Notes: generated from the letters alone by a model not told the origin. Shown: positions 50,430 to 60,495, counted from the stretch's first letter. The stretch is 64,000 bases of DNA from an uncultured SAR86 cluster bacterium (GCA_905181645.1 CAJIYN010000001.1:396625-460624), one strand, 5' to 3'. A program made the numbers and translations.

Positions 50430-51905
50430 TTATTTATTCATAATTGATAAATTTATCTTTCTTTCATAAGGAAGAACATTATTAATTTTAACTCTTATAC
50501 TTTGACCTTGTCTAAAACTCCTGCCCGTTCTTTTGCCTTTTAGAACTCCACTTATTTTATCAAAAATATATCTGTCACCTGGTAAATCTGAAACATGAAT
50601 TAATCCAGACACATAAAAGCTATCAATTTCTGCAAAGATTCCAAAATCCGTTACTCCTGTAATCATTGCATTAAAATCATCACCAATAAATTGCTTTAGA
50701 TGATGACATATTATTTGTTGAACAACAGTTCTAGAAGCTTTTTCTGCTTGGCGCTCAAGATCTGAAAGCTCACAACAATCTAATTCAATTTGCTCTTGAT
50801 TAGGTTTGTTTGTATTTTTTTGAAGTTTATCTTTAATTAGCCTATGAACCATTAAATCTGGGTATCTTCTAATTGGGGATGTGAAATGAGCATATTGCTC
50901 CAACTGAAGACCAAAATGTCCAATATCCTCAGTTGAGTATTCTGCACGTTTCAAGCTTTGAAGCACCAGAGTCTGGAGAGATTTTTTTAACTGATGATCT
51001 TTGGAAAATTCTAAACATTGAGTAATAACTTCTAAAGGATTTTTTTTAGGCTTAGAAGTTAATCCTTTTGCAGCAAAGAAATTTTTTAATGCATCTATTT
51101 TTAGTTCTTCTGGCTCTTCATGAATTCTATAGACTCCAAAGCCATAATGTTTTTTCATATATCTTGCAGCACAGATATTTGCAGCCAGCATAGATTCTTC
51201 AATCATTAAATGTGAAAAGAGTCTCTTGGAAACTTTAATACTATTGATTCTTCCTGATTCATCCAATTCAAGTATTGGCTCAGCTGCATCAATTTCTAAA
51301 GCATGCCTCTTTGCTCTTTTATCTAGCAATATTTTTGTTAAATTCTTTAGAGCATTAACAGATTTTTGAACTTCATCTTTTACAACAGCCTTCTTATTAA
51401 TTACCTCATCTATTGATTGATATGTAGCTCTTAAACTAGACTTAATTGAAGCTTCAAAAAACTCATAACCTTCAATATCCCCTGTTGAAGAAAAAACTAT
51501 TTTACATACTAAAACATTTCTAACTTCATTAGGAACCAGTGAGCAAAGGTTATTAGATATCTTCTCTGGCAACATGGGAATAACTTTTGATGGAAAGTAT
51601 ATCGATGTGCCTCTTTCAATTGCTTCATTATCCAATGCAGTTCCAGGTTTAACCAATTCGGCAACATCAGCTATTGCAACACTTAGAATAGTTTGCTTGC
51701 CTCTATATTCACAATAAATAGCATCATCAAAGTCTTTTGCGTCTGCGCCATCAATAGTCGCAAAGGGTAAATTAGTTAAATCTTTACGGTACTTAGTCTT
51801 TTTAGTTTTACTTGCTATTAGATCGGCTTCAACTGAATCAGACCATTCGTTAGAGATATTATTTTCAAATAATATTTGATCAATAGCTTCATCCTGAATA
51901 TTCAT
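50430..51905 (-). CDS. rnr: Ribonuclease R, catalytic and S1 part (N-terminal region absent)
   Basis: Processive 3'-5' exoribonuclease. The 491 residues are unbroken and hold the RNB domain with LPFATIDGADAKDFDDAIYC (metal-binding aspartates), RGTSIYFPSKVIPMLPEKIS, HEEPEELKIDAL and HFTSPIRRYPDLMVHRLI, then a C-terminal S1 domain (FNAMITGVTDFGIFAEIDSF). The E. coli enzyme has 813 residues; the helix-turn-helix and two cold-shock domains are missing. The ATG at 51905 lies inside what is normally mid-protein, 31 bp from the stop of the TonB receptor gene. Either a true short form or a join at about 51906. Confidence 0.87.
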   Translation of the reverse strand: MNIQDEAIDQILFENNISNEWSDSVEADLIASKTKKTKYRKDLTNLPFATIDGADAKDFDDAIYCEYRGKQTILSVAIADVAELVKPGTALDNEAIERGTSIYFPSKVIPMLPEKISNNLCSLVPNEVRNVLVCKIVFSSTGDIEGYEFFEASIKSSLRATYQSIDEVINKKAVVKDEVQKSVNALKNLTKILLDKRAKRHALEIDAAEPILELDESGRINSIKVSKRLFSHLMIEESMLAANICAARYMKKHYGFGVYRIHEEPEELKIDALKNFFAAKGLTSKPKKNPLEVITQCLEFSKDHQLKKSLQTLVLQSLKRAEYSTEDIGHFGLQLEQYAHFTSPIRRYPDLMVHRLIKDKLQKNTNKPNQEQIELDCCELSDLERQAEKASRTVVQQIICHHLKQFIGDDFNAMITGVTDFGIFAEIDSFYVSGLIHVSDLPGDRYIFDKISGVLKGKRTGRSFRQGQSIRVKINNVLPYERKINLSIMNK

Positions 51906-51936
51906 TACTGGAGTTTAGTTTAATACAAATTAAAAG

Positions 51937-54487
51937 CTAGAAATTTAGCTGAATACTTAAATTGATTAATCTGCCTCTTGCATCATGAACATTAGGATCA
52001 AAACTAAAATCAGGTGGGTTGTAGAGCCTGGGGGCATTTTTATCAAATACATTGATAGCATTTATTCCTATGACCATATCGTACTTACCTTAAGATGTCT
52101 TTCAATTCCAATATCAACCACAAAAGAGCTAGCAACTTTATTTGTATAACCAATTGCAGCATGAGATGAAGAAATTGGAGTTTTATTATCATAACCACTT
52201 ACATACCTTGTAACTAAATTAATTTTTGTATGCTTTTTCTTTAGTGAAACAAATGAGTTAATTTTATATTTTGGAATAGAGTGCATATGGGCATCGTAAT
52301 TATAATAACCCACTCTATCTTGCATTAACCCAGTATCCTCATCAGGTGTTAAGTAGTCCGTAAAACTAGTGCCCTGAATTTTATAGGTCAAGGACCCAAT
52401 TTTAGCAAAATCTAAAGAGGTTTCTAAAGAAACATCAAGCCCCTTAACTTTAGTTTGATGCTCATTAAAGAATGATGTGTGGACGCCAATAATATCGCCC
52501 TCAGCATTTCTAATTATATCTTCACTATTCGGGTTATTAGCAGCTTTTACAGAGCCGTTCTCAAGCTCAACTCTATTCTTATAGTCTATAGACCAGTAAT
52601 CTAATGAAAACTTAGAATTATTGTTTAATATCCATATCATCCCAATATTAGAATTAGTGGCAGTCGCAGGCTTTAAATCAGGATTCCCAACCTGAATAAC
52701 TCTTGCTTTATCTGAAAAGCTTGCTCCTCTAATTGTTCCTAGCAATATCTCTGAAGCATAAAGCTGCGCCATTGATGGAGCAACAAAAGAAGTCCCAGAT
52801 GAAGCTCTTATTATTAAAGACTTATATATTTGTTTAAAAAAAACATTTATTAGAAGAGGAAGATCCAATTTTTGCTTTTAATAAAGCAATAATTTCAGTT
52901 AATTTCTTTATTAAATTCAGAAAATAATGCCTTCTTATTTCTTGATCCAGATATGCTTTTACCGCCACCCAAAAACAATAAATCTGCTGACTTAATTAAA
53001 TAGCCACTTTCATCAAATGATGCTGAGCTTGAAGGATCATACTTAATCGAAATCTTATCATTACTAACCTGCATGCCAAATGCAGACTCCATATTAAATA
53101 TCTTTGTATTAAAAATTAAATCAATAACTGTCAATTCGCCGCTTCGTTTAGATTTTTCAGAACCAGAAATGTATTCTATTTAATTCCGGATTGCGATTAG
53201 AAATATCAAAAATATTCCACGTTAAATTTCCATCAAGGCCACCATTACCATTTAGTGCATCCTCAAACCTTGAATCAATCGTATCTGGTCTTTTATGTTT
53301 ATTTGCATGTTTAGAATTTGAAAAGGACACCTCTAAATCTGATATTTCATCAATATATAAATTCATAACATGACTCAGATGATATTGAGAGATATCTTTA
53401 GGTGAATTTGGAGACGGGTAAGCTGAACCTAAAGGTCGACCATACCATGTCACAGGGACATTAAATGGACTGCCACCAATACCAGGCTGAATTTTTCTTG
53501 ATAAAAAAGATAAAGCTGGGTAAGAGGGTGATTGCGGATTATCCTTAACTGATATATCTGCATAAATTAAAGTCGTCTTAGATTGATATGACTCAGCATC
53601 AAACTTATAACTTAAATAGCTCTTTATGTGCTCTTCTGTATTAATAATATTAAATCTTTCACCATAGAGAAACTTACAAAAAGGCCCAGCTAAGATGCCG
53701 CCATTATTTATACAGTTTGGATCAGCGACCCATTGATTTTCTGAATAGGATCCTTGATATACCCCAGAGTCAACAACATCATCAGCACTTACTTTAAATG
53801 AATTGCCAAGAGTACTTAAGCCCAGTTCAGCAATCCCAGGAATTTCAGACGCATTAAGAGTGGCATCAATTTCTTTTACATATACTGGGTTTTCTTTTGA
53901 AACCTTAATCGCGTTTTCCCAAATAGAAAACCTAAAGATGAATCTGTTTGTTTATAGTTAGTGGTTTTCTGTTGATCAAAATTTAATTTACGTCCTTCAA
54001 AGTCATCATGAGTTAAGAAATTAACAACTCCAGATATAGCATCAGAGCCATATGCCGTTGTGGCTCCCTCTTTTAAAATTTGAACTTGCTTTAAAGCAAT
54101 CTGGGGAATGATATTAATATCTACATAACCTTCTCCCTCATGGGAGGTTGTTCCAGCAGATGTTTGCCTTTTATTATTTATTAAAACTAATGTGGAAGCA
54201 TGATCTAATCCCCTTAATGTAATAGAAGACATGCCTTGATCTGTTCCATCTAATGAATTTGTTTGAAAATGCGACCCAGATGAAGATGCAATATATTTAG
54301 ATATTTCACCTATAGTTAAGATATTTAGATCTTTTAGATTCTCTTCAGAAATAATATCTATTGGAGAGGAGTCTTCATCAGGACTATGAAGCAATGACCC
54401 AGTAGTGATAACTTCTTCGATTTGAGTCTCTGCAATTAAATTTATATTAAATGTACAAAACATTATTAGTAGTAATTTGAGCTTCAT
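51937..54487 (-). CDS. TonB-dependent outer-membrane receptor (frameshifted)
   Basis: Outer-membrane barrel for active uptake, about 850 residues. A signal peptide (LLLIMFCTFNINLIAETQ) precedes the TonB-box region (QIEEVITTGS), then the plug domain with ITLRGLDHASTLVLINNKRQ, VDINIIPQIALKQVQILKEG and TTAYGSDAISGVVNFLT. The barrel includes FSLDYWSIDYKNRVELENGS and ends with SIQLNF, the C-terminal aromatic residue required for barrel assembly. Several breaks at 52.87, 52.9, 53.15, 53.45 and 53.88 kb. The plug type with a long barrel resembles receptors for plant or algal compounds in marine gammaproteobacteria, but the substrate is not readable. Confidence 0.87.
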
Positions 54488-54591
54488 AAAAATTTTATAT
54501 TTTAAAATGTTTATTTTAGCCTTAATAATTTACTAACAAAATAGCTAATGAACTATTAGCAAAAAATATTTTTACTATATATGCTGGTTAT

Positions 54592-55068
54592 ATGAAAAAT
54601 AATTTTTTATCTGCTTTTGGTGCATTCATTTGTATTTCTATCCTTGGTTATTTTAATTCGAATCAATGCACAAATGTATGGTTAATTCCACCGTTTGGCG
54701 CAAGCATGGTTTTAGCTATGGCAGTTCATGAGAGTCCGTTAGCGCATCCAAAGAATATTCTTTTTGGTCATATATTCTCTGCTTTATCTGGAGTCCTTAT
54801 TTATTCATTGCTCGGCATTTCTTATATAAGCATTGGCTTAGGCGTTGCGCTTGCAATTTTTGTGATGATGGTTACTAAAACAGTTCATCCTCCTGCTGGA
54901 GCTAATCCGATTATTGCTATTATGGGAGCTAAAGGAATAGGTTTCGTTTTAATGCCTGTTGCAACTGGCGCATCTTTTATAGTTTTATTTGCAATTATTT
55001 ATAATAAGTTACTAAAAAGAAAATATTTCACTTTTAAGGATTGGAGCCGCTTACCAGATTCAAAGTAA
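54592..55068 (+). CDS. HPP family membrane protein
   Basis: Small integral membrane protein of 158 residues, unbroken, with four hydrophobic helices. The signature is VTKTVHPPAGANPIIAIMG (HPP at residues 99-101), and WLIPPFGASMVLAMAV is the typical first block. Bacterial HPP proteins are associated with nitrite transport in some systems, but here no nitrate or nitrite genes are near. It is divergent from the TonB receptor with a 104-bp gap that holds a short inverted repeat, GCTAAT and ATTAGC at 54544-54560. Confidence 0.85.
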   Translation: MKNNFLSAFGAFICISILGYFNSNQCTNVWLIPPFGASMVLAMAVHESPLAHPKNILFGHIFSALSGVLIYSLLGISYISIGLGVALAIFVMMVTKTVHPPAGANPIIAIMGAKGIGFVLMPVATGASFIVLFAIIYNKLLKRKYFTFKDWSRLPDSK

Positions 55069-55130
55069 TATCTTAAACAAACTATTTTAGTTTAGGTTTT
55101 AATTTATTAAGATAAAAGTAAAGAGAATGA

Positions 55131-55206
55131 TGGTGCCGGCACCAAGAGTCGAACTCGGGACCTACTGATTACAAATCAGTTGCTCTACCAACTGAGCTAT
55201 ACCGGC
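55131..55206 (-). tRNA. tRNA-Thr (anticodon TGT)
   Basis: Cloverleaf on the minus strand: acceptor GCCGGTA with TGCCGGC (one G-T pair), D-arm GCTC...GAGC, anticodon stem ACTGA/TCAGT with loop TTTGTAA, T-arm with GTTCGAC, discriminator A and an encoded CCA. In E. coli the same tRNA (thrU) heads the operon leading to tufB; here it is 1.4 kb away on the other strand. Confidence 0.95.
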
Positions 55207-55322
55207 GAAGTGCAAATTCTACATTAATTAAATCTTTCATGGAATACATCTGATCGATATATCTAATCTAGATTAAATTGCAATTAAATTACGTTAAAAA
55301 CCAATTGGGAGAGATGAATTTT

Positions 55323-55868
55323 CTATAACTCTAAACTACAACCTGTTCCACCCAGGCCACAATAACCATTTGGGTTTTTAGCTAAATATTGCTGATGATA
55401 TTCTTCAGCTAAATAATATGTATTAAATATCTTTACCTCTGTAGTTATTTCACTAAAGCCTGAGTCTTTTAAAGCTGCTTGATATTGTGGATTTGGTATT
55501 TTTTCTAACAACTTATTGAACTGACTTTTTGTGATCCATTTATTTTTTAATGCTATGGCCTCAATACCTTCATACCTTGGGTCGGATCATGGCACTCCCA
55601 AAAAACTTTTAACAAATCCTTAAACGAGATTACTTCAGGATCATAAGTAACTTCTACTACTTCTGTATGGTTGGTATTTTTATAGCAGACATCCTCATAG
55701 GTTGGATTATCTGTATCACCACCCGCATAACCTACCGAAGTTAACCAAACACCATCGAGTTGCCAAAATTTTCTTTCAACTCCCCAAAAACAACCAGATC
55801 CAAATAGTACCTTTGAAGTGAGTTGGAAGATCCTTATTAAGATCTATTTGTGATATGTAATGATTCAT
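55323..55868 (-). CDS. msrA: Peptide methionine sulfoxide reductase MsrA (frameshifted)
   Basis: Reduces methionine-S-sulfoxide. Reading across breaks gives [14 protein letters not shown] (catalytic cysteine in GCFWG), [35 protein letters not shown] and HDPTQGM, and the C-terminal part [20 protein letters not shown] and [16 protein letters not shown] with the recycling cysteine. Between HDPTQGM and the C-terminal part the conserved GNDVGTQYRS segment is missing, and an unmatched stretch ([16 protein letters not shown]) occupies its place. About 182 codons. It ends upstream of birA by 2 bp. Confidence 0.82.
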
Positions 55869-55870
55869 AA

Positions 55871-56548
55871 TTAATATATCCCCTCAATTGATATCTCACC
55901 AAAACTGTATTCTTTAATATTTTTATTTGTTTCTAGGAGGAGTGCACCTTTACTATTTATACCTACAAAAATACCCTCATCAATAACTAATTCATTGTTT
56001 ATTATTTTAATAATCTTATTCTTATGAGCACAATGTAAATTCCATGAATCTTTCCAGTTAAATAATTGACCATCAGCAAATCGAAAAAAACCCTTAATAA
56101 GATTATTTAAAATATCATCTCTAGAACTTTCTATATTAAAAGATTTTAAATCTCCCCACCATGGTTCTTTTTCATCTAAGGCTAGATTTACTCCTATTCC
56201 TACTATAGTTTTGTTTTGAGCTCCTGATATTTCTTTTTCAACAAGAATCCCGCCAATCTTTTTATTCCTATAAATAAGGTCATTTGGCCACTTTAATTTT
56301 ATTTCTTTTACTTCTAAGGCTTTAGTAATTGCTAGCTGCGAAATAACTCCTGCAATTAAACTAATAGGAACATCATCAGTATCATTTAAATATGCTATTG
56401 AAAAACTAATATTTCCAGCAGGACTAATCCACTTTTTACCCTGCCTTCCTCTTCCTTTTGTCTGCATATCAGAGGTCACAACTAAAAATTCTTTTTCAAG
56501 CGGCGTGATTTTGCAAAAATCATTTGTTGATTCAATTGTTTTATGCAA
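55871..56548 (-). CDS. birA: Biotin-[acetyl-CoA-carboxylase] ligase without DNA-binding domain
   Basis: Attaches biotin to AccB, encoded at 19 kb. The 225-residue protein is unbroken: HKTIESTNDFCK, then TKGRGRQGKKWISPAGN (biotin and ATP loop GRGRQG), KLKWPNDLIYRNKKIGGILV and IVGIGVNLAL, ending with a small SH3-like domain. The N-terminal helix-turn-helix of E. coli BirA is absent, so it cannot repress a bio operon. The start is uncertain: a TTG directly before HKTIEST, or a non-standard codon some 25 codons upstream in the same open frame. Confidence 0.85.
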   Translation of the reverse strand: MHKTIESTNDFCKITPLEKEFLVVTSDMQTKGRGRQGKKWISPAGNISFSIAYLNDTDDVPISLIAGVISQLAITKALEVKEIKLKWPNDLIYRNKKIGGILVEKEISGAQNKTIVGIGVNLALDEKEPWWGDLKSFNIESSRDDILNNLIKGFFRFADGQLFNWKDSWNLHCAHKNKIIKIINNELVIDEGIFVGINSKGALLLETNKNIKEYSFGEISIEGIY

Positions 56549-56664
56549 AGAAAGTTCTACTCTAGATTTATCTATATTAGATAGTATTTTATTTTTATTA
56601 AAAATCTCATATTAAAATATGTATTGACTTAAAACCATTCTAGAATAAAAATAGCGCTTGAAAT

Positions 56665-56748
56665 GGAGAGGTGGGTGAGTGGTTAATACCAGCAGACTGT
56701 AAATCTGCCGCTTCGGCTACGTAGGTTCGAATCCTACCCTCTCCACCA
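56665..56748 (+). tRNA. tRNA-Tyr (anticodon GTA)
   Basis: Class II tRNA of 84 nt with a long variable arm. Acceptor GGAGAGG pairs with CCTCTCC, the anticodon loop reads CTGTAAA inside CAGA/TCTG, variable arm GCCGCTTCGGC, and T-arm with GTTCGAAT. CCA is encoded. Confidence 0.95.
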
Positions 56749-56805
56749 CTTATTCAACATAATAAATACTCTTATTAAATTAGATTTTTTTCTTGAACAA
56801 AAAGG

Positions 56806-56834
56806 TTGAGTTTGTATCTTTTTAAGGAGATAAT
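56806..56834 (+). promoter_or_regulatory. Promoter of tRNA-Thr(GGT)-tuf
   Basis: TTGAGT at 56806-56811, a 17-bp spacer and GATAAT at 56829-56834, followed by ACGCCACC, a GC-rich discriminator fitting stringent control of translation genes. Confidence 0.55.
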
Positions 56835-56866
56835 ACGCCACCTTAATTTTGGTAGCACAAGGTCGG

Positions 56867-56942
56867 GCTCATATAGCTCAGTCGGTAGAGCACTTGCTTG
56901 GTAAGTAAGAGGTCACCGGTTCAAGTCCGGTTATGAGCTCCA
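56867..56942 (+). tRNA. tRNA-Thr (anticodon GGT)
   Basis: Acceptor GCTCATA/TATGAGC, D-arm GCTC...GAGC, anticodon loop TTGGTAA between CTTGC and GTAAG, T-arm CCGGTTCAAGTCCGG, discriminator T and CCA encoded. It lies 37 bp upstream of tuf, as thrT does before tufB in E. coli. Confidence 0.95.
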
Positions 56943-56979
56943 AAGTTATTAAAATTTTTAAACCAGAGAGGCATAAGAA

Positions 56980-58169
56980 ATGGCTAGAGAAAAATTCGAA
57001 AGAACGCTACCCCATATTAATGTGGGAACTATTGGTCACGTTGATCACGGAAAGACAACATTGACGGCAGCGATGACGCGCGTCTGTGCAGATGTTGGTG
57101 GTGCAGAATTTTCTGCCTTTGATCAAATTGATAATGCACCAGAAGAAAGAGAAAGAGGTATTACTATTGCTACATCTCATGTTGAGTATGTACTGAAAAA
57201 AGACACTATGCTCACGTTGATTGTCCAGGTCACGCTGATTATGTGAAAAACATGATTACCGGTGCTGCTCAAATGGATGGTGCTATTCTTGTTGTTAGTG
57301 CTGCTGATGGCCCAATGCCACAAACTAGAGAACATATTCTTCTTGCAAGACAAGTTGGTGTTCCTAATATTGTTGTATTCATGAACAAAGCCGATCAAAA
57401 CGATGACCCTGAAATGATAGAGCTAGTTGAAATGGAAATTAGAGAACTATTAAATGAATATGATTTTCCAGGTGATGATACACCTATCATCGTTGGTAGC
57501 GCATTAAAAGCACTAGAAGGTGATACTTCAGAAATTGGTGTTGATTCTGTAAAAAAACTTGTTGAAACTCTTGATACATATGTGCCAGAGCCAGAAAGAG
57601 CAGTTGATCTTCCTTTCTTAATGCCTATTGAAGATGTATTTACTATTTCTGGAAGAGGTACTGTTGTTACTGGAAGAATCGAAAGAGGAATCGTTAACAC
57701 AGGTGATCCATTAGAAATCGTTGGTATATCTGAAGCTACTACTGATACAACATGTACTGGTGTAGAAATGTTCAGAAAATCTTTAGATGAAGGAAGAGCT
57801 GGAGAAAATTGTGGTGTTCTTTTAAGAGGTATAGAAAGAAGTGCTGTTGAAAGAGGCCAAGTTCTAGCTAAACCAAAATCTATTAACCCTCATACAGAAT
57901 TTGAGGCTGAAATATATGTACTAAGTAAAGACGAAGGTGGTAGACATACGCCTTTCTTTAGTAACTACAGACCTCAGTTCTATTTTAGAACTACTGATGT
58001 AACTGGTGCTTGTGAGCTTCCTGATGGAGTTGAAATGGTTATGCCAGGTGACAATATTAAGATAATAGAACTAATTGCTCCTATAGCAATGGATGAAGGT
58101 TTAAAGTTTGCGATTAGAGAAGGCGGCAGAACTGTTGGTGCTGGCGTCGTAGCTAAGATAATTAAATAA
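56980..58169 (+). CDS. tuf: Elongation factor Tu (one frameshift)
   Basis: GTPase that brings aminoacyl-tRNA to the ribosome. It has [19 protein letters not shown] (G1 loop, residues 19-26), [14 protein letters not shown] (switch I), after one lost base near 57190 the DxxG region (DCPGHADY), then FMNKADQ (NKAD) and [10 protein letters not shown]. Domains 2 and 3 follow in one frame to VVAKIIK. About 396 residues, as normal. Restoring one A in TATGTACT gives the usual [18 protein letters not shown] ribosome-binding site (AGAGAGG) precedes the ATG. Confidence 0.96.
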
Positions 58170-58186
58170 CATTTTTAGATATTAAT

Positions 58187-58209
58187 AGCCGAGGCCATGT
58201 GCCTCGGCT
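58187..58209 (+). terminator. Terminator after tuf
   Basis: A perfect 9-bp stem AGCCGAGGC, loop CATGT, arm GCCTCGGCT, then TATTTGT. It separates tuf from the tRNA-Trp-secE unit, so the downstream genes may have their own promoter or depend on readthrough. Confidence 0.8.
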
Positions 58210-58242
58210 TATTTGTCTCTGAGAAATATGAAAAAAGTTTAT

Positions 58243-58318
58243 AGGCCAGTAGCTCAATTGGTAGAGCGGCGGTCTCCAAAACCGGAGGTTGGGGGTTCGA
58301 GACCCTCCTGGCCTGCCA
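58243..58318 (+). tRNA. tRNA-Trp (anticodon CCA)
   Basis: Acceptor AGGCCAG/CTGGCCT, D-arm GCTC...GAGC, anticodon loop CTCCAAA between CGGT and ACCG, T-arm GGGGGTTCGAGACCCTC, discriminator G and CCA encoded. Its position between tuf and secE is the gammaproteobacterial norm. Confidence 0.95.
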
Positions 58319-58344
58319 TTAACATGCTGGTAGAGTAGGAATTT

Positions 58345-58707
58345 ATGACTAAAGAATCAGCTTCAAAATTGTTTGATAGACTAAAGTGGGTCATAGCTTT
58401 AGCTATATTTGGTGCAGCGGTTGTTGGCAATAGCTATTTTTCAGATATTGCATTTCTTTATAGAGTTTTAGGGGTTGTTTTCCTATTTATTGTTGGGTTA
58501 GTTTTTCTTGCCATCACAGAATTTGGTTCTGGTGCAATTAAACTTATGAGAGAATCCAGAACAGAGATCAGAAGAGTTGTTTGGCCAACAAGATTGGAAA
58601 CCACCCAAACTTTTGCAATAGTTTTTGGTGCGATTATAGTTCTGTGTTTGTTTTTTTGGGGACTTGAATCGTTGTTAAGTTGGATTTTTAAATTTATTTT
58701 AGGATAA
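58345..58707 (+). CDS. secE: Preprotein translocase subunit SecE
   Basis: Small membrane clamp of the SecYEG channel, 120 residues and unbroken. Three hydrophobic helices are seen (WVIALAIFGAAVVGNSYF, VLGVVFLFIVGLVFLAI and FAIVFGAIIVLCLFFWGL), as in the E. coli form. The conserved amphipathic part ESRTEIRRVVWPTRLETTQT lies before the last one. It is 3 bp upstream of nusG, its usual partner. Confidence 0.95.
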   Translation: MTKESASKLFDRLKWVIALAIFGAAVVGNSYFSDIAFLYRVLGVVFLFIVGLVFLAITEFGSGAIKLMRESRTEIRRVVWPTRLETTQTFAIVFGAIIVLCLFFWGLESLLSWIFKFILG

Positions 58708-58710
58708 GAA

Positions 58711-59235
58711 ATGGATTGGTTTGTAATACAGGCATATTCAGGATACGAAGTTAAGGTCAAAGCTGCCTTAGAAGAAAAGATCCAATTGGAAGGTCTTGGC
58801 GATAAGTTTGGTGAGATATTAGTCCCTACAGAGCAAATAGTTGAATTAAAAAGCGGAACTAAAAAAACAACTGAAAGAAAATTCTTCCCTGGCTATATTC
58901 TTATTCAAATGGAACTAGAAGATGATACATGGCAGCTAGTTAAGCAAACTCCAAGAGTTTCTGGTTTTGTAGGGGGAACTAAAGAAAAACCTCTACCGAT
59001 CTCAGAAGATGATGTAGATAATATCATTAATAGAATAGAAGTTGGTGAAGACGCCCCAGCTCCTAGGACTATATACGAACCTGGTGAAGTAATAAGAGTT
59101 TGTGATGGACCATTTAAACATTCTGGTGTTGTAGAGAATGTTGATTATGAAAGAAACTCTGTCAAGGTTGCTGTGCAGATTCTTGGAAGATCCACACCCG
59201 TTCAACTTAACTTCATGCAAATAGAGAAAACCTAA
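58711..59235 (+). CDS. nusG: Transcription antitermination factor NusG
   Basis: Binds RNA polymerase and couples it to Rho, ribosomes or the rRNA antitermination complex. The 174-residue protein is unbroken: the NGN domain begins [20 protein letters not shown], with [13 protein letters not shown] and [15 protein letters not shown], followed by a KOW domain with [20 protein letters not shown]. Its stop shares a base with the rplK ATG. Confidence 0.97.
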   Translation: MDWFVIQAYSGYEVKVKAALEEKIQLEGLGDKFGEILVPTEQIVELKSGTKKTTERKFFPGYILIQMELEDDTWQLVKQTPRVSGFVGGTKEKPLPISEDDVDNIINRIEVGEDAPAPRTIYEPGEVIRVCDGPFKHSGVVENVDYERNSVKVAVQILGRSTPVQLNFMQIEKT

Positions 59236-59663
59236 TGGCTAAAAAAGTTTCAACAATATTAAAATTACAAATTCCAGCAGGCTCTGCCAATCCAAGTCCT
59301 CCTGTTGGACCTGCTTTAGGTGCAGCTGGTGTTAATATTATGGATTTTTGTAATGCATTTAATGCAGAAACACAAAGTGCTGAGAAAGGCCTACCACTTC
59401 CGGTTGTAATAAGTGTTTATGAAGATAAGTCATTCACTTTTGTAGTTAAAACACCACCTGCTGCAGTTCTTATAAGAAAAGCATTAAATATAGAGAAAGG
59501 AAGTGGGGAACCAAATAAAGTTAAAGTTGGTAAAATTTCAAGAAAACAATTAGAAGAGATTGCCAAGATGAAAGAGCCTGATTTAAATGCTAATGATATT
59601 GATAATGCTGTAAAAATTATTGCTGGTACTGCTAGAAGTATGGGCGTAGAGGTGGATCTATAG
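59235..59663 (+). CDS. rplK: 50S ribosomal protein L11
   Basis: Binds the GTPase-centre rRNA of the large subunit. The 142 residues are unbroken, starting [20 protein letters not shown] with [20 protein letters not shown], and ending [10 protein letters not shown]. The stop TAG shares its G with the GTG start of rplA, so the L11-L1 operon is translationally coupled. Confidence 0.97.
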   Translation: MAKKVSTILKLQIPAGSANPSPPVGPALGAAGVNIMDFCNAFNAETQSAEKGLPLPVVISVYEDKSFTFVVKTPPAAVLIRKALNIEKGSGEPNKVKVGKISRKQLEEIAKMKEPDLNANDIDNAVKIIAGTARSMGVEVDL

Positions 59664-60337
59664 TGACTAAAATTACAAAAAAACAAAAATTAATTTCCTT
59701 GAAAAGGTTAATCCTGAGCAAACTTATTCTATAGCGGAAGCATTAGATATTATGCAATCTGTTAAATCTCCAAAATTTGAAGAATCTATAGATATTGCTA
59801 TCAGACTAGGAGTAGATCCAACTAAATCTGATCAAAATGTTAGAGGTGCTGTAACCTTACCAAATAGTTTAGGTAATCAAGTCTCAGTTGCTGTATTTGC
59901 TGATGCAGATAAAGCTGCAGGTGCTGAGTTTGTTGGTATGGAAGATCTTGCTGAACAATTTAAATGGCGTCTGGCGCATAGTCTGAGGATTGATAATTCT
60001 AGGGCCTAAAGTTGTTGGTAAGCTTGGACAGATTCTAGGCCCTAAAGGTTTAATGCCGAATCCTAAAACAGGAACTGTTTCAGATGATGTTGCTGGAGCT
60101 ATTAAGAACGTTAAAGCTGGTCAGGTAAGGTTTAGAACAGATAAAAATGGAATTATTCATGGATGTATAGGAAAAGTATCTTTTGATGCGGATAAAATCC
60201 AATCAAATGCTACTGCTCTTCTTACAGAATTAAAAAAGTTAAAACCTGCTTCATCCAAAGGGGTGTTTATTGGAAATATTGCTTTAAGTAGCACTATGGG
60301 TCCAGGGGTTAAGATTAGTTCAGCTGAACTAGTATAA
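59663..60337 (+). CDS. rplA: 50S ribosomal protein L1 (frameshifted)
   Basis: Stalk protein at the E site, and in relatives the translational repressor of its own operon. It starts with GTG (VTKITKKQK). After a break near 59695 it reads [18 protein letters not shown], then [20 protein letters not shown] second break near 59960-60005 hides the loop normally ending in ASPD-MRVVG, after which [18 protein letters not shown] and [14 protein letters not shown] follow to the stop. About 224 residues. Confidence 0.93.
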
Positions 60338-60495
60338 GTTTTAGGGTCTCGAAAGAGATTCTAGATTGTTGCGATTTTCGCAGCCGTCAAAGACCGTAGG
60401 TGTCGAAAGACTTAATTTCCTACGTAGGTGGTGTTCAGATTGCGAATTGGCAGTTTGTCGCCGAAACGCCGAAAGGCAAATATAGGAGAATTGCT
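60338..60495 (+). promoter_or_regulatory. Leader of rplJ-rplL, L10(L12)4-binding autoregulatory region (putative)
   Basis: A 158-bp gap before rplJ contains several hairpin-forming and GC-richer stretches (TCGAAAGAGATTCTAGA, GCCGAAACGCCGAAAGGC). In gammaproteobacteria the leader at this place folds into the structure bound by L10-L12, which shuts off its own translation. Position and composition fit; I have not been able to fold it. An in-frame extension of rplJ runs through it but has no L10 homology. Confidence 0.5.

Noticed and set aside
54544..54560. Inverted repeat GCTAAT / ATTAGC between the TonB receptor and HPP genes as a terminator
   Set aside because: It has no T-run on either strand in the right place and lies between two divergent starts. 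It could be a weak operator, but there is no further support.
57180..57250. Programmed frameshifting in tuf and other genes
   Set aside because: There are no slippery heptamers or stimulating structures, the breaks fall at random positions in about 40 genes, and single restored bases give perfect family sequence.
57177..57700. Open frames antisense to tuf, and similar ones antisense to rpoB, rplJ, rplL, ilvD and rho
   Set aside because: They mirror the codon bias of the real genes on the other strand and have no start context or homology.
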